Below, one piece after another: positions 56,701-64,000 of a stretch of 64,000 nucleotides of DNA (its first letter is position 1; each line of letters starts with the position of its first letter). The translations under genes were made by a program, and so were the position numbers. Below the pieces are notes generated by a model, which saw nothing but the letters and a program-made list of their open reading frames with translations, was not told the DNA's origin and did not search any database. Origin of the DNA: Tethya wilhelma (taxonomy: Eukaryota; Porifera; Demospongiae; Tethyida; Tethyidae); NCBI GenBank assembly GCA_964030475.1, contig CAXIPT010000002.1, forward strand, positions 702,138-766,137, written 5' to 3'.

Positions 56701-59324
56701 ATATTACTGTGATTATGTTTGTGTGATTTAAAACTTTTGAGTGGCAGTGTTAGTCAGACTGTCTGGTGCATCCAGATCCTCTATGTGTGCATCTATGGGA
56801 ATAAGGAATTCACAATATACTTTAATTGGAACCTTTGGAAGAGACTGACTCAACTGCTATATATACACATGCTTGTCATTTGTTGATAAACAACTTCTAG
56901 GTGTCCGGCTTGTTTTTGTTCTTGAGTATAATGGTATGTTAATGGAAGATGAGCACCATTGCATGCATCTTCTTCATCCCACACTTCCCAAGTAGCCAGC
57001 ATGATATGTAGGCTAGTCTGTCTGTGATGACATATTATTGTAGTAGCTACTAGGTTACCGTGCATATCCAGTACATGTACTTGTTAAATAGTCACCATAT
57101 CACTAATATGTGATTTCTGGGACAAAACACATGTACATGCATGGGAGCTTGGTGGCGATCAAATGCTTGATTACCTCTCTATAACAATTCTCATGCTTGA
57201 ATTATGTAACCAATAGTCATGTAGCTTTGGGCATGCATTCCTAGTAAACCATGCAGGTTCTAGCCACTTGATTTATTGTCTTTCTGTGCGTATCAATAAG
57301 CAAAGTTGGAATGTCTTGTTGATATTAAATTTTATTTATATATGATGTATAATAATAATTATGTATCTAAACTCATTAATTTATAGCATGCATGCAAAGC
57401 TAACTAGGCAGTCTTTTCTCCCTTAAAAGCTTGCATGCACTGTTCAGTGACATTGATTGGTAAAGGTCATCAAATTCAAATGCATAACCTTGCCTTTTGC
57501 CAAAATTTTCATCCGGTGCACCGATGACTCATAATTGGCTGGCTACTTCCACAATTAATTTTGCCTTGCACGATTACACTGCCTCGCGCTAAGGCGCTCG
57601 GCAATTACCAATTTCTATTGTATTGTAGAATTGGACTACACATTGGTGGGTATTGAACCTGGTCAATCAAATGAACCACGATTTGTGAGTATGAGTTCAG
57701 AGGAGACATCCATCGTTATTCCAGTCATCATTAATGATGATTCCATTGCAGAGGAAACTGAACACTTCACCATAGAGGGGCAGTTGACAGATGTGATTAT
57801 CAAACAAATTGATATTCGGTTTGAAATTGCTGACAATGATTGTAAGACATTGTATACTATAATACTGTGATTGCATACACATTAAGATTGCAGCTGTTAG
57901 GTATGCACCTGCATGAGCTTATGGATCGCTATCCCAATATTTAATACTGTTTATTCAAGGATGCATGCTTTTTATGATTTCTCATGCCTGTATCTACATG
58001 AATGCATGTGTGCACATGCTCACTGCTCATTGATGCTCACACTGATGTATGCAGACGCTTTGATGGGCTTCATCAATGAGAGCAGGGTGGTTGTCTTTGA
58101 AGGACTGAACGTAACATTGTGTGCCAGTCTCCTCAACATCACTGTGGACAAGTTTCAACGCTACAACCAATTTGTGGACATGTATACTCAGTCAGGAACA
58201 GCACTTGGTAAAGAGAGCTGCATGACACTTCAGCCAACTCTCTGGACACTATTATTGTGTTTGTGTGTCTTTCTGCACATGTGTAAATAGAGAATAAAGA
58301 TTTCCTTCCTCAAAGGAACAGTCAGCCTCTATCTTTTGTCGGTGTTGATCGGTCTACCCCACATTGTGTCACCATACCAACCATCATTAATAACGAAACC
58401 ACTAATGAAGGGACAAGGGAGTTTGAAGTGAAAATCACAGACATTAGTAGCAGACCAGATCCCCTGGACATCCTCCATCCAGTGCTCATAACAGTAGGGA
58501 TATTAAAAGAAGGTAAATTTTTATACACGCATGTAGTCTAGTAACTGCAGGTGTATCAAGATTTTAGCTGCTGTTGCTAGTATAGTATCACCTTTCATTA
58601 CATAACATTAGCCGGGCTAACGTCAACAGTAACTGCATGTATGTCTATTATTTTATTTTGATCTTGAATTGGTCCTGCCAGATACAATATGTGAGAAAGT
58701 TTTTGATGCTCCATACGAACCAGTAATTACTCATTTCAACCACACCAGTGCTGACAAAACACTCCATGTAATCTGGAGTAGCGGCAGCGTTGATACTCGT
58801 CATCCTGTCGATCAATACAGAGTGACATTCCGGGTCTCTCGTAAGAGCAACGATGATGTAGACGTTTACATATTCAATGTAAACAACACTGTAATGGAGT
58901 ATACACTCACTAGCATTGATGAAGGCCAACTCTATGGTGTGGAGATCTGTGCTGTGAACCAATGTGGTGAAAGCTGCCATGAAATTCCTCTAGTCCCTGT
59001 CGTTACAGAGCCATTGTCTCCAGGGCCATCCAACGATATCATCATCATAATCATTGTTGTAGTTGTGTTTGTACTGCTATTGGCACTGTTTCTTGGGTTC
59101 CTGTTTCTTTTGTTCTGTTGTCTGTGGTCTAGACGTGCTCCTAAGCCGACTCTGGTCTCACCGACACACCACACACAGCACTATGTGCAGATCCAGAAAA
59201 AAGATCCACCAAAGTGAGTAAAGTTATTATAGAGTCTATTATTGATGATGATAGTGCATGTGGAATATTGTTTACTGATTGCAGGGAACCAATTCAACAG
59301 CAACAACAGCAGCTTCTGTTGTGA
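56048..59324 (+). CDS. Gene B, 3' exons (Calx-beta, one FN3, TM, tail)
   Basis: After the repeated exons (part of exon 2, 56224-56433, 56496-56657), unique exons follow: 57629-57841 (Calx-beta-like, VIINDDSIAEETEHFTIEG), 58055-58207, 58326-58512, 58682-59213 and 59285-59324. Exon 58682 has one FN3-like domain (PVITHFNHTSADKTLHVIW, ICAVNQCGESC), a TM helix and a tail. The end reads EPIQQQQQQ. Exon 58326 contains one surplus T in TTTT (58334-58337) that shifts frame. Without that base, the 5' exons at 46108-47009 and these exons sum to 1794 bp, 597 residues, all in phase. So the two halves describe one gene with a domain order like gene A but a single FN3. Confidence 0.75.
56735..57628. other. 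Gene B intron sequence
   Basis: No element recognised. AT-rich with scattered GCATGCA words. Confidence 0.4.
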
Positions 59325-59765
59325 ATTCATATTCATAACTGCACTTTGTTATTATATCTCTATTTCTATTAGAGTAGCATTAAAATGAATGTTCTATGTA
59401 TCATGCTGCTGCTATAATATAATTATGCAGAACTAATCCATTGTAATGATGACATTGTAGCTGCGCATGTGCACTATTGATTGCCTAGTATAAATGTTTT
59501 TTTTAACATTGTGCAATAGTTGAAGTATCCTTGTACTCAGGTCCTTCCCAAACCATTCTTGATGGGAGGGGAGCACAAGGCTACAGTTAATTGAAGCTGC
59601 TCAAAGCCTTAGGTGGCCATGTAATTAATGTACTCTCTACTTTGCTGTATATATGTGTCCTCTGATTTTAAAGCATCTTGCGATTGCATCACAGTGCATG
59701 TTCTTAGGCAGGTACAGCTTGATGTGTAATCTAGGACTAATTCCTAAGTTTTAAACTGAAGCAAA

Positions 59766-59894
59766 ATGGCAGAATCTGATGTTGACGTGGTGTCGGAGTC
59801 TACGATACTGACGCCCGCTGACGAGTCATGGGAAAGCATAGCCTCGTTCCCAGGCCCCAAAAAAGAGGGACTAATATATAAGTCATGCAGATAG
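59766..59894 (+). CDS. Short acidic ORF, possible first exon
   Basis: ATG at 59766 opens 42 codons, MAESDVDVVSESTILTPADE, then SWESIASFPGPKKEGL, ending in TAG. The acidic start with a compact hydrophilic stretch reads like a real N-terminus, and CCCAG|GCCCC could hide a splice. No partner exon or family recognised. Confidence 0.3.
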   Translation: MAESDVDVVSESTILTPADESWESIASFPGPKKEGLIYKSCR

Positions 59895-60168
59895 CTGATA
59901 GTTGACAAAATTAGGAACTATATATCTTAGAACCTCCTAACCAAGTTACCAGGCATCAGTCGGTGAGAGCTATCATCAGATTCCTAGTCATAGTCCGCTG
60001 AATTTGAGAGATAAAATGTACATCATAATGATTACTGATCAACATGCCAATGATAAAACCAATGATATCTTCAAAGTTCCACTGGAAACATGTATGACTA
60101 TTCAGAATTAACGCACACTGAGCACATGGTGACATATGCACCCATGAAGACATGCATGACACGCCCAT

Positions 60169-60169
<1 letters not shown>

Positions 60170-60209
<40 letters not shown>
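60170..60209. repeat. (CA)n microsatellite
   Basis: About 20 CA units. The surrounding 59900-60900 shows no other feature. Confidence 0.9.
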
Positions 60210-60211
<2 letters not shown>

Positions 60212-60904
60212 GTCATAATATTGTATAGAAGATCAAGGCATGAAGACATAACATCTGTGAGTGAACCATTAACTGTGAGTGATTCTTATTTGATCCACTG
60301 ATGAAATAAATATACTGAGCAATATCGTACTGAGGAGAGAGCCTATAGGAATGAAGCTATTTTCAGCGTGTATTCCAGCACAGGGGACCATGTAGAACAG
60401 GACCGATTATGCATGGGTTCACTGTATTATAGTCTTGATTGTCATGATAGCAAACCAATAATATTTATGGTAATGCAAATAAAATTTGTAACCACTAATA
60501 TGACTAGATATAGACATAATAATTAATATTATCTAACATAATTATAATTTATTATAATATTATAGAACTTGAATACTGGTACCTTGCATGCATGATTGAC
60601 AATCATAATATGCATCTATATAGTTGATGACTGAAAAACTATGCTGTAATATTTTGAGTGGTAAGGACTTTGACGTTGATTTAGTACCGAGAATGATTTC
60701 AACAAAATATATTATAGTAGCTATATACTTAAATACAAAACTAACAGGAAATAAAGTTAAACACAACAATGACTATTTTTTAAATTATTTTTTTAATAAC
60801 AGTTTTGCAAGGATGTACAAAATAGCATTACACTAATTTAAAATTCAAATGTACACCCAAACTAAATAATTTATACTCAACAGTACTACATAAAATTACT
60901 GTCT

Positions 60905-61065
60905 ACACAAGAAAGAGACGACATTACGTTTAAATGATACAAATGAGTCACAGTCTGTAATCTCTCTTGGGAGCGTGTTCCATAACTTAATGATGTTTGG
61001 GAAGAATCAACTTTGATAAGGCCTTGACCTCGAGAATGGCATGGTTAGGCTAGAGGAGTGAAGAG
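60905..61065 (-). pseudogene. LINE 3' terminal fragment
   Basis: In minus sense the sequence encodes FFPNIIKLWNTLPREITD followed by SFVSFKRNVVSFL. This is the characteristic C-terminal end of many non-LTR retrotransposon ORF2 proteins (FFP..I..WN.LP....). Only this tail is present. Confidence 0.65.
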
Positions 61066-62430
61066 ATCGGCACTGCTGTAGTACAGTACTGTACACACCG
61101 TGACTCACGACTCTGCAACTAAAGATATTAACACTTAGTTAGCTAATAACCTAAATACAAGCAAAACATTAGCACCTAAAGCTAAAGTACAAAGTATAAA
61201 GAAAACAATCGTGACGCAAAAGACTATTCATGCATGAATAAACAAAAGAGTTCTATTCAGTTCTATGCTAGCCACTTTAAAAATAGAAAATGCTGGAGGG
61301 CTACTCACTGTCAGATACTATAAATGGCGAATATTTTAACTTAGAACTCACCAGAAAGACTATTTGCAGCTTCAAATGGTGGCAAAATACGCGAAGCTTT
61401 CAAGGGTCAAAGGTCGCGGGTTTTAAAACAGCACTCTACTAAAGAATTGTTCATTTTTTGTCGAGTAAAATTGATTGTAAAAGGAAGGCTGCTTTTCTTT
61501 CAAAAAACTCACTCCTCGTACAAGCAAAGAGAAAAAGTAAGTTAAGTCAGATATTTGAACTAGCATTTTCGTAAATAACGTACGTACGTATAGCTGGTTA
61601 TTTACGTCATAAGCTTACGGCGAAATTAGCAAAGTAACTACCCGTATGCGCTTTCTTTTTGTTTTTCTTTTACTAAAGTTGATTTGACAAAGCTTTCCAT
61701 GTCATTAAGCTAAGCAAGAATCAAAATAACTGTGCTGAAGCCTACTTGCATTAATAGTGAAGCTTCTGGTAGTGTAAAAAAAAATACGGGAGGGGCTAAT
61801 GCAATTAAAGCATTTTTTATAGCCAGGTAACCAAGCTTTGAAAAGCGATGCTATTGCTTTATGGTCTAAGAACCCTTGCACCTATAGGTAGCAAGTTTCA
61901 AGCTTATATTTCATAAAGGACTGTGGAGAAAACGTCCTTTCTATCGTGATCGCACTAGCGCGTATCGATTCCAAATAAATAGAAATTCGATTGCCAATTT
62001 CGCCAAAATAAAATCCTCGCAAAAGTTTCCGGCTATACGGTAATGCTGCTTTATAGGTTTAGCTAATTTCTAGGTGGTCAAAATTGGACCACTTCAACAG
62101 GTGTGTCATTGCTTACTGTGTAAACGGGAACTCTAGTTGCAATTTTCTGGCATACAAAAACAGAACCACTGTTTTTTCAGCTAGCAAGACTTTGAGTCAC
62201 ACAACTTGAATTTTCACATCTTGATATCGAATAAATATCAGACTTCTTATATACGAAGCACTTTTCTATGTAACAATGGAAACAAGACTTCTACACTGCT
62301 TTGAACACTCCGAGTCAGCCTTCTCAGAGCCGCCATTGTTACTGTCACGCCCACTCATTTGGAAATATAAATTTCTCGCGCTCAACAAAAAGTTGCTGTC
62401 ACTGCCAAAGTAAAAACAACTATTTCTAGC
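61066..62430. other. Spacer
   Basis: No gene or transposon recognised. Contains CGTACGTACGTA at about 61579. Confidence 0.4.
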
Positions 62431-62625
62431 ATTTTAGCATCTCAACAAGCTCCACCCTTTGTTTTCCCTGTAAAGAATGTTTCAGTAAAAATACCCCACA
62501 AGAATTAATGCGACTTCCGCTTTTGTGTGCATGGATATCAGTAAACAACCACCGCACCAAAATTATTAAAAATTCTCTGTTTAGTTTCAGGCATTAACGC
62601 TATCTTCAAGACAGAAAAGCGGACC
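62430..62625 (+). promoter_or_regulatory. Upstream region of gene A'
   Basis: Inverted near-copy of 41486-41690, ending with TATCTTCAAGACAGAAAA before the ATG. It contains GACTTCCGC, the complement of the GCGGAAGTC block. Confidence 0.55.
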
Positions 62626-64000
62626 ATGATGACATCGCCGTGGACTCTAACTTGTCTGTTAGTGGTTCTCCTCTCTTCAAAAACCTTGCAACAACGTAAG
62701 CAAACTCAGCAAGCAATAATTACTACACTTGTAATTTAGGCTAGCAGGTTGCAGTAGTCCTAATCATAGGAGAAAATCAAAAATAATTTTTGTGTTGTCA
62801 TTAATTTTATAGAACTTAGGGGATTTGTTGAGAATGATGCCATTGCAAATGAAGGTGATAATTTGACTGTAACTGTTGATGCTAGTGGCATTGGTAGCTC
62901 ACCTGTCCCCATATCTCTCATGCCAATGACATTTGCTCAGTATGATGAGCTACCTGATGATCAGAAAGATGGTTGTGAGAGGCTTGGTTTTTCTGATGCT
63001 GGTCTTGACAGAGCTGAAGGTAAGTATTGATCCATGGCAAAAAATTATACAGCATAATCTTAAAATCTTTTTAGTATTATCTTGATAATTATTTCTTGCA
63101 GACACTGACTTTCACCCAGAGATGATAACAACAAGCATAGAAATGAATACAGATATTACACTAAGAGTTCTAGATGATGCAAAGCAAGAACCCAACGAAG
63201 TGTTTGTGGTTTTTCTCAACTCTAGTGATCCTGCAGTGACCTTTCAGAAGCAATGCATTCGAGTGAAGATCAATGAAGACGCCAATGATGGTATATATGC
63301 CAATAATTCATATTGTACAGTTTGTATCATGAATGTGTACTTGGAGATTTGTAGGTCTTGATTTTGAGCCTACACCAGTGACCTGTGGCTGTTTGTATAT
63401 TAATTTTTGCAATGCTGTTCATCTAATGCACAGTGGCGACTGTCAGAGTGGATGTAAATGGGAACAGAACAGTTAGGGAGGATGCTGGACGACTGGACTA
63501 CCTGAGAATTGTAAGAGAGGGTGAAACTGAGGCCACCATCACAATCAACTTCATTACTCTAAGGAGAGACATGGATGCAACAGGTATGTTTGGAATGTAA
63601 TGTGGTCACTTGTAAACCTGTGATCTTGACCTGTTGGTAGAGAAAGTACATGTGTTATCTCATGCAAAAGTTAAAATACCTAAAACGTGGAGAAACACAG
63701 AGACTATGCATACTGTTCTCTAGTAATGATCGTGCTTGCACACAGCAGTGACCAGTCAATGTTTGAATGTGTGTGATATGAATTTCCAAATGTGTTAAGT
63801 AGCATATTTTGCAAACACTAGTTATAGCATATGCTTCACATTCCATACCCAGCCTGTGTATAGTTGGTTTATTCCAAATTAACACCTATGTATGTGAATC
63901 ATAAATAATTATTGTCAGTGACCTTAAACTATTAATAGTTTCATCAATATGGATGATTATTTTTCCTTTGCAGTTGATGAAGACTATATGCTTATCACTC
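62626..64000 (+). CDS. Gene A', 5' part of a Calx-beta receptor-like gene (runs off window)
   Basis: Exons 62626-62695 (signal peptide, same MMTSPWTLTCLLVVLLSS as gene A), 62813-63019, 63102-63290, 63434-63583 and 63974 to the window edge. Internal introns are phase 1 as in gene A, and coding is very close (DITLRVLDDAKQEPNEVFVV in both). Introns are alike too: 63670-63800 matches gene A intron 4 almost base for base, but gene A's version of that intron is about 650 bp longer. So A' is an inverted segmental copy. Whether it has the same long FN3 exon lies beyond the window. Confidence 0.85.

Overview
The window is animal DNA: compact multi-exon genes with short GT-AG introns, AT-rich spacers and very many transposable elements. 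The gene content (Calx-beta and fibronectin-III receptors, an SRCR receptor, an LRR fragment of NLR type, a kinase-coiled coil-Kelch gene, a CYP20-like P450) fits a demosponge, most likely Amphimedon or a relative. That assignment is inference from gene content. Five N tracts (7845-7933, 18232, 31639-31738, 37545, 42204) mark assembly joins. Several coding regions carry one-base frameshifts, so real gene decay and assembly error cannot always be told apart.

Layout. 1-21 kb is almost entirely nested transposons: a foldback family with long inverted arms (called F1 here, at least ten copies or pieces in the window), a non-autonomous LTR element with a tRNA-Leu primer site, a LINE remnant, a pogo-like element, two elements with TTAA-like flanks and several other inverted-repeat elements. 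Two host remnants sit among them, a decayed CCT3 copy and an LRR fragment. 22.1-25.2 kb holds a complete nine-exon CYP20-like P450. 26-34 kb is again mostly F1 copies plus unrecognised exons.

34.1-42.6 kb holds a large minus-strand receptor-like gene (gene A: signal peptide, Calx-beta exons, about ten FN3-like domains, TM, short tail) and the 3' end of a plus-strand paralogue. 42.9-46.0 kb is a complete minus-strand ZNHIT2. Divergent from it by 130 bp starts gene B, a shorter Calx-beta/FN3 receptor. Gene B is split: its 5' exons lie at 46.1-47.0 kb and its 3' exons at 57.6-59.3 kb. The halves are separated by about 9 kb and share a 653-bp direct repeat that I read as identical. The 9-kb block carries a truncated guanylate kinase gene, a small mitochondrial-type protein gene, a frameshifted kinase-Kelch gene, a complete SRCR receptor gene and a truncated second kinase copy. 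62.6-64 kb opens gene A', an inverted near-copy of the 5' end of gene A that runs off the window.

How they fit together. The dominant theme is a local family of receptor-like single-pass membrane proteins (genes A, A', B and a 3' fragment) built on phase-1 introns, with a shared exon plan and partly shared upstream sequence, expanding by inverted and direct duplication among three unrelated housekeeping-type genes (ZNHIT2, GUK1, CYP20). The most notable observations are this cluster, the 9.6-kb duplication or misjoin that splits gene B, and the layered transposon nests.
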